This document shows positions 17,285-25,533 of a stretch of 64,000 bases of DNA, in pieces. Made by a program: the position numbers and the translations under genes. The stretch spans positions 1,612,001-1,676,000 of the forward strand of contig NZ_BAAAOH010000001.1 of the NCBI RefSeq assembly GCF_039530225.1. Reading direction: 5' to 3'. The DNA is from Microbacterium pumilum (lineage in GTDB: Bacteria; Actinomycetota; Actinomycetes; Actinomycetales; Microbacteriaceae). A model generated the notes under the pieces. That model did no database searches and was not told the DNA's origin. It saw nothing but the letters and a program-made list of their open reading frames with translations. Within the stretch, counting starts at the first letter, position 1; each line of letters begins with the position of its first letter.

Positions 17285-18862
17285 CGTCAACGCGCCCTCC
17301 GCATCCAGTTCGAGCAGCAGGCTGACGCCGAGCCGCTTCACGAAGGCGTCGTCGTGGCTGACGACCAGGACTGCACCTCGGTAGGCCGTGAGCGCCCCGA
17401 TCAACTGGTCGACCGTGTCGAGGTCGAGGTTGTTGGTCGGCTCGTCGAGCACGATGAGCTGCGGCGGCGGGTCGGCGAGCAGCACTCGGGCCAGCGCGAC
17501 GCGGAACCGCTCACCCCCCGACAGCGTCGACACCGGCCGATCGACGCCTGATCCGCGGATCAGGAATCGTGCGAGTCGATTGCGAAGCTCGGTGACCGGC
17601 ACCTCGGGGGCGGCGATCTGCACGTTGTCGAGCACTGTGGCAGCGTCATCCAGCCCGTCGACCCGCTGCGGCAGGTATCCGACGCGGTCGGTGTACAGCA
17701 CTGAGGATTCGCTCGCACCGTGCAGCAGATGCTCGAGCAGTGTCGTCTTGCCGGCCCCGTTCGGTCCGATCAGGGCAACGCGTTCCGGACCCTGGATCAC
17801 CCACGAGCGCGCGCCGTCGCCGATCTTCGCGATGCGGCGCCCGGCGGGAACACCGGGGTCGGGCAGGTCGATCCGCACGGTGCCGTCGTCGCGGACGCGG
17901 CGCTCGGCCGCATCGAGTGCCGACCGCGCGGCGGATTCCTTGTCGCGCGTCTCGGTGCGCAGCTTGCCGGCGGACACCTGTGCCGCGCTCTTCCGATTGC
18001 CGGCGATGATCCCCGGCACTCGCTTCTCGAACTGCGCCTTCCTGCCGACCGCCTGGCGCTGTGCGATCTTGGTCTCGGCCTCGATTCGATCCTTCTTCTC
18101 GCGACGCACCACGGCGGCGGCTGCCACCTCGGCTCGTTTCGCGGCGGACTGCTCCGAGTCCAGCCACGCCCGCCACTCGGAGTAGGGACCGCCGAACACA
18201 CTGAGCTCGTTCCGGTACAGCTCCGCGGTCTCGTCCATGAGCTCGAGCAGCGAGACGTCGTGGCTCACCACGACGAGCGTGCCGCGCCAGCCTCGGACCA
18301 TCGCCGCGAGGCGCGCCCGAGCTTCTCGGTCGAGATTGTTGGTCGGCTCATCGAGCAGCGCGATCGATGCGCCGCGCAGACGGATGCCGGCGATCGCTGT
18401 CAGCACGGCCTCGCCGCCCGACAGCTCGCCGACGCGTCGATCGAGCATGCCCGGGGCGAGCCCGGCTTCGGCCAGTGCGACGTGCGCGCGGGATTCGACA
18501 TCCCAGTCCGAGCCGACGGCGTCGAAGTGCGAAGGATCCACGTCGCCCGACTCGATGGCCCGCAGCGCGCCGAGCGTGGCCGAAACGCCGAGCAGGTCGG
18601 CGACGGGCCGGTCGACGTCGAGCGTGAGTCGCTGCGGAAGGTATGCGACATCCGCTGACGTGGTGACGTGCCCGCCGGCGGGTGACAGCTCGCCGGCGAC
18701 CAGGCGCAGCAGCGTGGACTTGCCGGAGCCGTTGCGGCCCACGAGTCCGGTGCGTACGGCGCTGAACGCGCCGGAGACGTCCGTCAGGGCGGACGAGCCG
18801 TCCGGCCACGCGAACGAGACGCGGTCCAGGACGATGGAAGGGGTGAGGGTGTGAGCAGGCAT
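17276..18862 (-). CDS. ABC-F family ATPase (two ABC domains, no membrane part)
   Basis: The 528-residue soluble protein has two ATP-binding cassettes: Walker A at 42-50 (GRNGSGKST) and near 365 (GPNGAGKTT), signatures LSGGEAVL and LSGGERFR, and Walker B LLDEPTNNLD in both halves. They are joined by a charged linker rich in Arg, Lys, Glu and Ala. ABC-F proteins act on the ribosome; some protect it from antibiotics, others adjust translation. The first signature lacks the usual QQR. The start at 18862 follows an AAGGACC site that adjoins a hairpin, so translation may be regulated. No resistance phenotype can be assigned from sequence. Confidence 0.9.
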   Translation of the reverse strand: MPAHTLTPSIVLDRVSFAWPDGSSALTDVSGAFSAVRTGLVGRNGSGKSTLLRLVAGELSPAGGHVTTSADVAYLPQRLTLDVDRPVADLLGVSATLGALRAIESGDVDPSHFDAVGSDWDVESRAHVALAEAGLAPGMLDRRVGELSGGEAVLTAIAGIRLRGASIALLDEPTNNLDREARARLAAMVRGWRGTLVVVSHDVSLLELMDETAELYRNELSVFGGPYSEWRAWLDSEQSAAKRAEVAAAAVVRREKKDRIEAETKIAQRQAVGRKAQFEKRVPGIIAGNRKSAAQVSAGKLRTETRDKESAARSALDAAERRVRDDGTVRIDLPDPGVPAGRRIAKIGDGARSWVIQGPERVALIGPNGAGKTTLLEHLLHGASESSVLYTDRVGYLPQRVDGLDDAATVLDNVQIAAPEVPVTELRNRLARFLIRGSGVDRPVSTLSGGERFRVALARVLLADPPPQLIVLDEPTNNLDLDTVDQLIGALTAYRGAVLVVSHDDAFVKRLGVSLLLELDAEGALTER

Positions 18863-19254
18863 GAGGTCCTTCGTGTCAGGGGTGCACTGACACCGAAGCC
18901 CGCGAAGCGTCCGGCAGGGAGCCGAAGCAGGTAGCGGCGGGATCGACGGTCAGCGCGGCGGAAAGCGCAGACACGTCGACGGGACGGAGAGTGTCACCGG
19001 TTCTGAGGAGCGGCGGGGCCGCTCATCGAGGTCGACGATCAGCGCGTGGTTACAGCGCGGTCGCGACGATCTCGGTCAACTCAGTTCCTCACACTCGGGA
19101 CAAGGTCGAGACAAACGATAGCGGATGCCACTGGCCGACGTCTGAAAATGTGCCGGGACCGCGGCGGACGTATCGAATCGATAACTCTGCCTGCGAGCGG
19201 TCGGAATCGGCGGTGCCCGGTCGGCTAGCGTCGGCTGACCGTCGAAAGGAAACG
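18863..19254. other. 392-base gap between divergent ABC-F and lipoprotein genes
   Basis: The region contains the hairpin next to the ABC-F start (18870-18897), and GAAAGGA at 19244-19250 just before the lipoprotein ATG. It must carry promoters for both directions. I see no convincing leader peptide, RNA gene or further repeat in it. Confidence 0.5.
18870..18897 (-). promoter_or_regulatory. Hairpin overlapping the ABC-F translation start region
   Basis: On the minus strand TTCGGTGTCAG pairs with CTGACACGAA, with one bulged base and a loop of 7 bases. The 3' arm ends at the AAGGACC site, 8 bases before the ATG. It could be an operator, or a translation-regulating stem as seen before some resistance ABC-F genes; the function is inferred. 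Confidence 0.45.
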
Positions 19255-20274
19255 ATGTCCTCCCGCCATGTCGTCGCCGTTGCCGTCGCGATCCTGATCG
19301 GGGGATCGCTCACCGCCTGCGCGTCGCAGGAGGTGGAAGCCGCTCCTCCATCGGAGCCGACCGCGAGCCAGACCCCGGCACCGACACCGACACCCACTCC
19401 GACCGTGCTGGTCGTCGGTCCGGGCCAGCGACCGCCCGCATTGTTCGACGGCGACTGCGACCAGATGCTGTCGCCCGAGGAGGTCACCGCGGTCCTGGGC
19501 CGACCGGGCACGCTCGACACCATTCAGGCGTCGACGGGCTACAACGTCATGGCGGGGGCGGGCGGGTTGCACTGCGTGTGGGTCGCCGACAACGTGGACG
19601 GCCTGCACGTCGCCGTCTTCCCCGAATCAGGAGTGAGCGAAGTCGACCTTGCCGCGGTCGACCCCGATCGCGTCGGCGACGACTGCACATGGTACTGCGG
19701 GGTGGTTTCCCGCCAGGACGGGTACGTCGTCGTGACCAACGTGAACGGGATCGATGCGCGCCACGACGACGCGGTGCGAACCTCGGCGCTCGTGACGCCG
19801 TTGGCCGTGGCCAATGCTCGAGCGACGGCAGAGCCGTGGATCCGGGACCGCACAGGCTGGTGCGAGCAGGACTGCGCTCAACTCGGTGCCGAGGTGAGCG
19901 CTGATCTGGGGATGTCGCTGACCGGCGAGGAATGGGGCATCTACATCGACCCGCCCCTGACCGCCGGACTGCTCGCCGACGAGGCCGCCCGGTTCTGGGC
20001 GTGCCGTCTCGTCGACGACGCCGGCCAGTACGCCGAGGTATGGGCCCACTCGGGCGCCGCGTGGGGAGCGGGGGACGGACTCTCGTCGAGTGGTCTGCCG
20101 GCGCCGTGGCAAGGAAGGGCGGTCGAGGAGGAGATGCGGAATGACTTCGTGCGCGGCTCTGGCCGGCGCATGACCGACGGCGTCAACCTCGTCACGCTCT
20201 CGCCTGTGCCCATCGAACTCGGCGTGGACGTCGGCACGCTCGCCACGGCGGTCGCGGCGGCGCTCACTCCTTAG
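19255..20274 (+). CDS. Putative lipoprotein, paralogue of the gene at 15980
   Basis: This 339-residue protein has a signal peptide with lipobox LTAC, an Ala/Thr/Pro-rich linker (TPAPTPTPTPT) and a globular domain beginning LVVGPGQRPP and FDGDCDQ, as in the paralogue at 15980. Matching features further along include DCTWYC against CDPIWVC, DRTGW against DTTGW, and a C-terminal RMTDGVN against VMTDGVN. It is therefore a cell-surface lipoprotein of the same family. GAAAGGA lies upstream of the ATG at 19255. Function unknown; the two paralogues flank the PspC and ABC-F genes. Confidence 0.78.
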   Translation: MSSRHVVAVAVAILIGGSLTACASQEVEAAPPSEPTASQTPAPTPTPTPTVLVVGPGQRPPALFDGDCDQMLSPEEVTAVLGRPGTLDTIQASTGYNVMAGAGGLHCVWVADNVDGLHVAVFPESGVSEVDLAAVDPDRVGDDCTWYCGVVSRQDGYVVVTNVNGIDARHDDAVRTSALVTPLAVANARATAEPWIRDRTGWCEQDCAQLGAEVSADLGMSLTGEEWGIYIDPPLTAGLLADEAARFWACRLVDDAGQYAEVWAHSGAAWGAGDGLSSSGLPAPWQGRAVEEEMRNDFVRGSGRRMTDGVNLVTLSPVPIELGVDVGTLATAVAAALTP

Positions 20275-20277
20275 CCC

Positions 20278-20303
20278 GCGTCCGATCCGTCGTCAGCGGA
20301 CGC
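20278..20303. terminator. Possible bidirectional terminator hairpin
   Basis: GCGTCCG at 20278-20284 pairs with CGGACGC at 20297-20303, between two genes that converge at 20274 and 20314. There is no T run on either strand, so intrinsic termination is uncertain. Confidence 0.4.
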
Positions 20304-20304
20304 A

Positions 20305-20322
20305 TCGACAGGCTCAGCGACC
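20305..20322. repeat. Short dispersed repeat, family 2, at the esterase stop
   Basis: TCGACAGGCTCAGCGACC matches the family 2 consensus (reverse complement of GGTCNCTGAGCCTGTCGA). The esterase TGA (complement of 20314-20316) lies within it, so the repeat supplies the end of that frame. Confidence 0.7.
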
Positions 20323-20988
20323 GCGGCCCGCGTCGGATTCGAGCTGTTTCTCGAGGAAGACGGTGACGTCGTCCAACTCCTGCTGCGAGACGCTGTGGGT
20401 GAGGCCCGGATATACCCGGCCGCTGAGGTCGGAGTGCTCCGGCAGCCACAGCGTCGTGTGGGTGACGAGAATGTCCGGGATGACGTCATCCCGCGTTCCT
20501 CGTCCCCAGAACGCCGGCGGCCGCGACGCTGCGAGAACGCCGTCGCCGGGGAGCTCGCCGGGGGTCGCGTAGCCGCTCAGATTCACGAGGAACGACAGGC
20601 GCTCGGGATCGAGCCGCATCGCCTGGATGCCTACCGCCGCCCCTTGAGAGAAACCCAGGACCCCGACCTGAGCACCCGGCGCGACCTCGTCGAGCCACGC
20701 GAGCAGGCTGGTCGCGGCATCCGTCACATGTGTCGGGTCGCGGCTTTCCAGCCCCTCGATGGGGTACCACGAATACCCGGGCGTGGGCCATGGCGGGGCG
20801 AGCGGAGCACGAACGGCCGCCACGACGAACTCCGGGGGCAGTGCGGCGGCGAGGCCGAACAGGTCGCGCTCGTCGGCACCGTACCCGTGCAGGAGCACGA
20901 GCAACGGCCTGCCGGAACGCTCGCCGGCAGGCGCGGACCACAGCACGGCCTCGGAATCGAGCGATGGGAGCGGCACGCCATCCATCAT
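20314..20988 (-). CDS. Carboxylesterase/phospholipase-like alpha/beta hydrolase
   Basis: The 224-residue serine hydrolase has the nucleophile elbow GFSQGA, an acidic residue in GTRDDVIP and a His in GLTHSVSQQE. These give the catalytic triad of the EstB/lysophospholipase-like family. The early LVLLHGYGADERD segment forms the oxyanion-hole region. Two adjacent ATG codons (20988 and 20985) can start it. It probably hydrolyses small carboxylic esters in the cytoplasm. It is divergent from the DUF4916 gene, with 63 bases between them. The last residues are encoded by a family 2 repeat. Confidence 0.85.
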   Translation of the reverse strand: MMDGVPLPSLDSEAVLWSAPAGERSGRPLLVLLHGYGADERDLFGLAAALPPEFVVAAVRAPLAPPWPTPGYSWYPIEGLESRDPTHVTDAATSLLAWLDEVAPGAQVGVLGFSQGAAVGIQAMRLDPERLSFLVNLSGYATPGELPGDGVLAASRPPAFWGRGTRDDVIPDILVTHTTLWLPEHSDLSGRVYPGLTHSVSQQELDDVTVFLEKQLESDAGRGR

Positions 20989-21051
20989 GCCGCGCCGCTC
21001 CGACGCGCGGGGAAGGTATGCCTGGTCCGACCGACGGGGTATACAGGAGAC

Positions 21052-21720
21052 ATGCCCGTCCGAACCCCAGACCCCGATCCGAACGAGCGCGACGATCAAG
21101 GCACCCCCCGCGACCCCCTCGGCGGCATCGGCGCGTCGTTCGGGCGCGGGGGTCATCCACTTGGCGACGGCTCGTTCGGCTCGCCCACGCCGGCGAGTGC
21201 CTCCAATCCCGGCTGGCTCAGCGACATCGAACTCGCCGAAGCGCGACGACGGATGCCGATGCTCTATGTCGAGGCCGTGCCGGTGCGCACCGACGGGGTC
21301 GGTGCCGTCACCGAGGTCGGGATCCTGCTTCGTGCGACGCCGCTCGGCGAGATGACCCGCACGATCGTGAGCGGCCGCGTGCGCTACGGCGAGACGGTGC
21401 GCGATGCGCTGTTCCGGCACCTGGAGAACGATCTCGGCCCGATGGCGTTCCCGCTCCTTCCACCGCAGCCGGTGCCGTTCACGGTCGCGGAGTACTTCCC
21501 CATGCCGGGGCTGAGCGCGTTCCACGATGACCGCCAGCACGCCGTCTCGCTCGCCTTCGTCGTGCCCGTCAGCGGTACATGCGAACCGCGCCAGGACGCA
21601 CTCGAGGTGACCTGGATGCCGCCGGCCGAGGCGGCATCCGATGCCCTCGCGGCCGAGATGGAGGGCGGTCGCGGCACCCTCATCCGGCTGGCGCTGGCGA
21701 GCGTCGGCGCGCTGCGCTGA
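21052..21720 (+). CDS. DUF4916 protein (Nudix-related fold)
   Basis: This 222-residue protein has a disordered Gly/Pro-rich N-terminus of about 50 residues, then the conserved body starting WLSDIELAEARRRMPMLYVEAVPV. The segments GVGAVTEVGILLRAT and RTIVSGRVRYGETVRDAL recall a Nudix fold, but the full Nudix box (GX5EX7REUXEEXGU) is not present. It is therefore better called a DUF4916 protein than an active Nudix hydrolase. CAGGAGA precedes the ATG at 21052. The M3 peptidase gene follows after 35 bases on the same strand and may be co-transcribed. No function is assigned. Confidence 0.75.
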   Translation: MPVRTPDPDPNERDDQGTPRDPLGGIGASFGRGGHPLGDGSFGSPTPASASNPGWLSDIELAEARRRMPMLYVEAVPVRTDGVGAVTEVGILLRATPLGEMTRTIVSGRVRYGETVRDALFRHLENDLGPMAFPLLPPQPVPFTVAEYFPMPGLSAFHDDRQHAVSLAFVVPVSGTCEPRQDALEVTWMPPAEAASDALAAEMEGGRGTLIRLALASVGALR

Positions 21721-21755
21721 CCGTCGGATCGAGGCATGCGTCGTAGGCTCTTCGG

Positions 21756-23681
21756 GTGACCGCTGACGCTCTCGAACCGCTTTCGTTTCCCATCGACGCC
21801 GCCGGCTGGGAGCGGTTCTCCGACGAACGCCCCAGAGCCCGGCTCGCCGCGGTGCAGGACGTCGACGCCCGGCTGAAGGACGGGGTCGCGCTCAGCGCGA
21901 TCGAGCGTCTCGAGCTGTGGAACGACGCCGACATCGCGCTCGCGGAGGCGCTCAGCGAAGCGAACCTGCTCAGTGAAGCGCACCCGGATCCCACGGTGCG
22001 AGCGACCGCGGAGTCTCACGTGCAGGTCATGGAGGCGCTCAGCAGCGCACGGCTGCTCGATCGAGACCTCTGGCGGGTGTTCGCGGATGCCGCCGCCGAC
22101 GGCCTCGACGACGAAGCGGCAAGGCTGCTGGCACATGTGCTGCGGGACTTCCGGCGCGGTGGGGTCGACCTCGAGGATGCCACCCGCGAGCGCGTGCGGA
22201 TCCTCACCGAGCGCGACACCGAGCTGTCGCTGACCTTCTCGCGGAATATCCGCGAGGGTCGGCGGGAGGTGAAGGTCGCGCCCGAAGGGCTGGCGGGTCT
22301 GCCCCAGGACTTCATCGACTCGCATCCTGTGGGCGACGACGGGCTCGTCACCCTGACGACCGAATACACCGACCTCATGCCGGTGCGAGAATATGCTTCG
22401 GCCCGCACCACGCGTGACGCCCTCACCAGCGCGTACAACGAGCTGGCTTGGCCCGAGAACCACCAGGTGCTCGCCGAGCTTCTCGAGGTGCGCGCCGAGC
22501 GGGCACGCCTGCTCGGTTTCTCGGACTGGGCGGACTACGAGACCGAGACGCGCATGATCGGCTCCGGCGCAGCCATCCCGGAGTTCCTCGCCCGGCTGGA
22601 CGCGGCATCGGCCGAGGCGGCCGCTGCCGAGTTCGTACGGCTGCAGGAGCGCCTGCGCCGAGAGGTCCCGGATGCCGAGACGGTCACGATCGCGGACTTC
22701 TGGTACCTGCTCAGCGGGCTGAAGCACGAGGACTATGACGTCGACCCTCAGCTCGTGCGCTCGTACCTTCCGTTCGATCGCGTCCTTCCCGGCGTCCTCG
22801 ATGTCACCGGCCGCCTGCTCGACCTGGAGTATGTGCCGATCGCCGAGTCGACGTGGCATGCGGACGTGCGCTCGTACGACGTGATGCGAGGCGAAGTCCG
22901 TCTCGGCCGGATCCACCTCGACCTTCACCCACGCGACGGCAAGTTCAACCACGCCGCCTGCTTCCCACTCGCTCCGGGAATCCGCGACCGCAGCCTTCCC
23001 GAGGCGGTGCTGCTCTGCAACTTCTCGCGCGGGCTGCTCGAGCACGACGAGGTCGTGACGTTCTTCCACGAGTTCGGGCACCTCGTCCACGACATCCTCG
23101 CCGGCCGCCAGCGCTGGGCCCGGTTCAGCGGCGTGGCGACGGAATGGGATTTCGTCGAAGCGCCGAGCCAGCTGCTCGAGGAGTGGGCGTGGGATGCCGA
23201 TGTGCTGCGCTCCTTCACCGCGAATGCCGCGGGCGAGCCGATCCCCGCCGAGCTCGTCGCGAAGATGCGCACTGCCGACGCGTTCGGCCGCGCACTCGAG
23301 GTGCGCCGCCAACTGGGCCACTCGAACGTGTCGTACCACTTGCACGTCGATCGACCCGCCGACCTGCAGGCCGCCACCGAAGGGTGGTACGCCAGGACGT
23401 CTCCCGTGCAGCCGCTGCCGGGGCTGCATCCCTACGCCGGTTTCGGGCATCTGACGGGTTATGGCGCGTGCTACTACACGTACCAGTGGAGCCTCGTGAT
23501 CGCTCGCGATCTGCTCTCGGGCTTCGGCGCGGGGCTCATGGATCCGGAGTCGGCGGAGCGCTACCGCCGCGAGATCCTCGAGCCCGGAGGCAGCCGCGAC
23601 GCGCGCGATCTGGTCGCGGCGTTCCTCGGTCGTGACTACTCGTTCGAGGCGTACCGGGAGTGGCTCACACCCCGGGCGTGA
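21756..23681 (+). CDS. M3-family zinc metallopeptidase (oligopeptidase/peptidyl-dipeptidase type)
   Basis: The 641-residue cytoplasmic peptidase has the zinc motif HEFGH at residues 438-442 and the downstream Glu ligand in DFVEAPSQLLEEW. It has no signal peptide. The length and order match bacterial M3 oligopeptidases and Dcp-like enzymes that degrade short peptides. GTG at 21756 is the likely start. An 8-base-arm hairpin lies 15 bases after the stop. Whether it is an endo-oligopeptidase or a dipeptidyl carboxypeptidase cannot be decided from motifs alone. Confidence 0.93.
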   Translation: MTADALEPLSFPIDAAGWERFSDERPRARLAAVQDVDARLKDGVALSAIERLELWNDADIALAEALSEANLLSEAHPDPTVRATAESHVQVMEALSSARLLDRDLWRVFADAAADGLDDEAARLLAHVLRDFRRGGVDLEDATRERVRILTERDTELSLTFSRNIREGRREVKVAPEGLAGLPQDFIDSHPVGDDGLVTLTTEYTDLMPVREYASARTTRDALTSAYNELAWPENHQVLAELLEVRAERARLLGFSDWADYETETRMIGSGAAIPEFLARLDAASAEAAAAEFVRLQERLRREVPDAETVTIADFWYLLSGLKHEDYDVDPQLVRSYLPFDRVLPGVLDVTGRLLDLEYVPIAESTWHADVRSYDVMRGEVRLGRIHLDLHPRDGKFNHAACFPLAPGIRDRSLPEAVLLCNFSRGLLEHDEVVTFFHEFGHLVHDILAGRQRWARFSGVATEWDFVEAPSQLLEEWAWDADVLRSFTANAAGEPIPAELVAKMRTADAFGRALEVRRQLGHSNVSYHLHVDRPADLQAATEGWYARTSPVQPLPGLHPYAGFGHLTGYGACYYTYQWSLVIARDLLSGFGAGLMDPESAERYRREILEPGGSRDARDLVAAFLGRDYSFEAYREWLTPRA

Positions 23682-23695
23682 GCATGGCCGCCGCC

Positions 23696-23716
23696 GGGTA
23701 GTATTCCACTACCCGA
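23696..23716 (+). terminator. Hairpin after the M3 peptidase gene
   Basis: CGGGTAGT at 23696-23703 pairs perfectly with ACTACCCG at 23709-23716 around a 5-base loop. It lies just downstream of the stop at 23681 and has no T tract, so it could be a terminator or an operator for the next gene. Confidence 0.45.
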
Positions 23717-23881
23717 GGCGCACCCCCCGCGCCGAACGACCTTCAACGGTGTCGCGGAAGTCGCGCGACGTCCCTCGCCCTCCACCGCCGCCGGCGTGCG
23801 CGCCGCGACGTGGAAGGCGGGGCCGTCGGCCTGCACTCCCCGCGACGATCGTCGAGATCAGCAAGCCGAGAAGCGAGAGAC

Positions 23882-25480
23882 ATGTCCGATCACGTGCCGC
23901 CGCCCCGAAACGCCAGGGTCGAGGAATCGTCGCCGTTCGACGAACTCCTGAGCGGTCAATCCGCACCGGCGCCGGCCAGCACCACCTTCACCACGGCGTT
24001 CCGTGGCTATGACAGAGACGAAGTCGATGAAGCGATGCAACGACTCACCGCGCGGCTTCGCGCTGACGGCGACGAGATCGCATTGCTGGAAGAGAGGTAC
24101 CGGCGCTTGACCGAAGCGGCGACCGCCCGCAGTCGCGAGTTCGCGGCGGCCAACGACCGCGCCGCGAAGGCCGCCCGGCAGGCGGAGGCCGAGGCCGCGG
24201 ACGAGCGGAGACGCGAGGCCGTCGAGCGGCTCGAGGCCGAGCTCGTGGCAGTGAATGCGCGAGCGGCGAACGCCGAGCACCGGGTGGAAGCCCTCACCGC
24301 TGAGCTCGTCGAGGGAGGCGGTCAGTCCGCCGACCGTCCGCAGTTCGAGGAGATCCTGCGCGTCGCTGAGGACCAGGCCAGTCTCGTCATCCGCAATGCC
24401 AGCGTGCAGGCCGACCGCCTGCTCGAGGCTGCGCGCGAAGAGGTCCTGAACCGCCGCAGAGAGGTGCAGGCCGAGTCGGAGTCGATCCTCATCCAGGCGC
24501 AGCACGACGCCCAGCAGGCGCGGCTGCGCATCGAGACCGAGCTCACGGCTCATCAGGCGAGGCTCGAGCGCGAGGCGGCCCACGCCGCCGAGAGGGTGTC
24601 GCAGGCCGAGCAGGAGGCGGCGGCCATCCGCACCGAGGCGGAGAAGGGCGCCGCGGCGCTGCGGTCCATGGTGGCTCGCGAGACGACGCTGGCTCGCGCC
24701 GAGGCCGAGGAGGCCGTTCGCGAGCTGCGGGTCTGCGCGCTCGAGTTCGAGGAGTCCCTCACCCGGCGTCAGGATGACGCCCAGCAGGAGTTCCTGCTGC
24801 TGCACAACCAAGCCGTCGCGCACGCCGAGCGCATCACACAGGATGCGAACGAGCAGGTCGGCGCTTCACTCGAACACGCCCAGCGGCTGGCTGCCAAGGC
24901 CGACGACTTCGACCGGCTGATGCGTGCCCAGGCGCAGCAGATCGAGGCGGATGCCAACATCCGTGCTCGTGATCAGCTCGACCGCGCCCGCGCCAAGGCG
25001 CAGAAGATCATCGAGACCGTCACCGTGCACTCGCAGGCCGTGCTGCGGGACGCGGAAGACCGCACTCGCCAGCTGCGGTGGCAGCAGCACCAGCTGACGA
25101 GCTTCATGTCGGAGGTGAACGAGCTCATCCGTCCGGAGATGCGCCTCGACACATCGCCCGAAGAAGCGGCCGAGGATGTCGTGGTGCACAGGGCGGACGT
25201 CCGGGCCGGGGCGGACGTCGACGAGGACGGTCAGACCGAGCCGGCGGAGCTCCTCGATGAGTCACCGCTGCCTGAACCGGTTGAAGATGATGGCGCGACC
25301 GCTGAGCACGACGAGCCGACCCAGCAGGTCGACCACGCAGAACACGTCGAGCACACCGCGCGGGTCGAGTTCTCAGACCAGGATGGCGGCGCCGACGAGC
25401 CGGCTCACCACGATGACCACGATGAGCGCGCCGAGCAGCACGAGTACGTCGAAGCGGCATCGGCGCACCACGAGCACTGA
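23882..25480 (+). CDS. DivIVA-like coiled-coil protein
   Basis: The 532-residue cytoplasmic protein begins with a disordered segment, then a DivIVA-type motif near residues 35-55 (FTTAFRGYDRDEVDEAMQRL). Over 350 residues of Ala/Glu/Arg heptad-type coiled coil follow. The last 120 residues are acidic and end in a His-rich stretch (HHDDHDERAEQHEY). Proteins of this layout (Wag31/Scy/FilP-like) organise the cell pole and wall growth in actinobacteria. ATG at 23882 fits the domain start. The His/Asp tail is unusual and might bind metal, which is inference. It appears to be a single-gene unit, ending in a palindromic repeat. Confidence 0.82.
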   Translation: MSDHVPPPRNARVEESSPFDELLSGQSAPAPASTTFTTAFRGYDRDEVDEAMQRLTARLRADGDEIALLEERYRRLTEAATARSREFAAANDRAAKAARQAEAEAADERRREAVERLEAELVAVNARAANAEHRVEALTAELVEGGGQSADRPQFEEILRVAEDQASLVIRNASVQADRLLEAAREEVLNRRREVQAESESILIQAQHDAQQARLRIETELTAHQARLEREAAHAAERVSQAEQEAAAIRTEAEKGAAALRSMVARETTLARAEAEEAVRELRVCALEFEESLTRRQDDAQQEFLLLHNQAVAHAERITQDANEQVGASLEHAQRLAAKADDFDRLMRAQAQQIEADANIRARDQLDRARAKAQKIIETVTVHSQAVLRDAEDRTRQLRWQQHQLTSFMSEVNELIRPEMRLDTSPEEAAEDVVVHRADVRAGADVDEDGQTEPAELLDESPLPEPVEDDGATAEHDEPTQQVDHAEHVEHTARVEFSDQDGGADEPAHHDDHDERAEQHEYVEAASAHHEH

Positions 25481-25487
25481 GAGTTCC

Positions 25488-25525
25488 GGTCGTTGAGCGC
25501 GGAGCAGCGCTCCCGCTCAACGACC
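25488..25525. repeat. Palindromic repeat, family 1, short copy c
   Basis: GGTCGTTGAGCG at 25488-25499 pairs with CGCTCAACGACC at 25514-25525, with an inner stem GGAGC/GCTCC. It lies between two convergent genes (stops at 25480 and 25534) and could act as a terminator. Confidence 0.75.
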
Positions 25526-25533
25526 CGGGCTCG

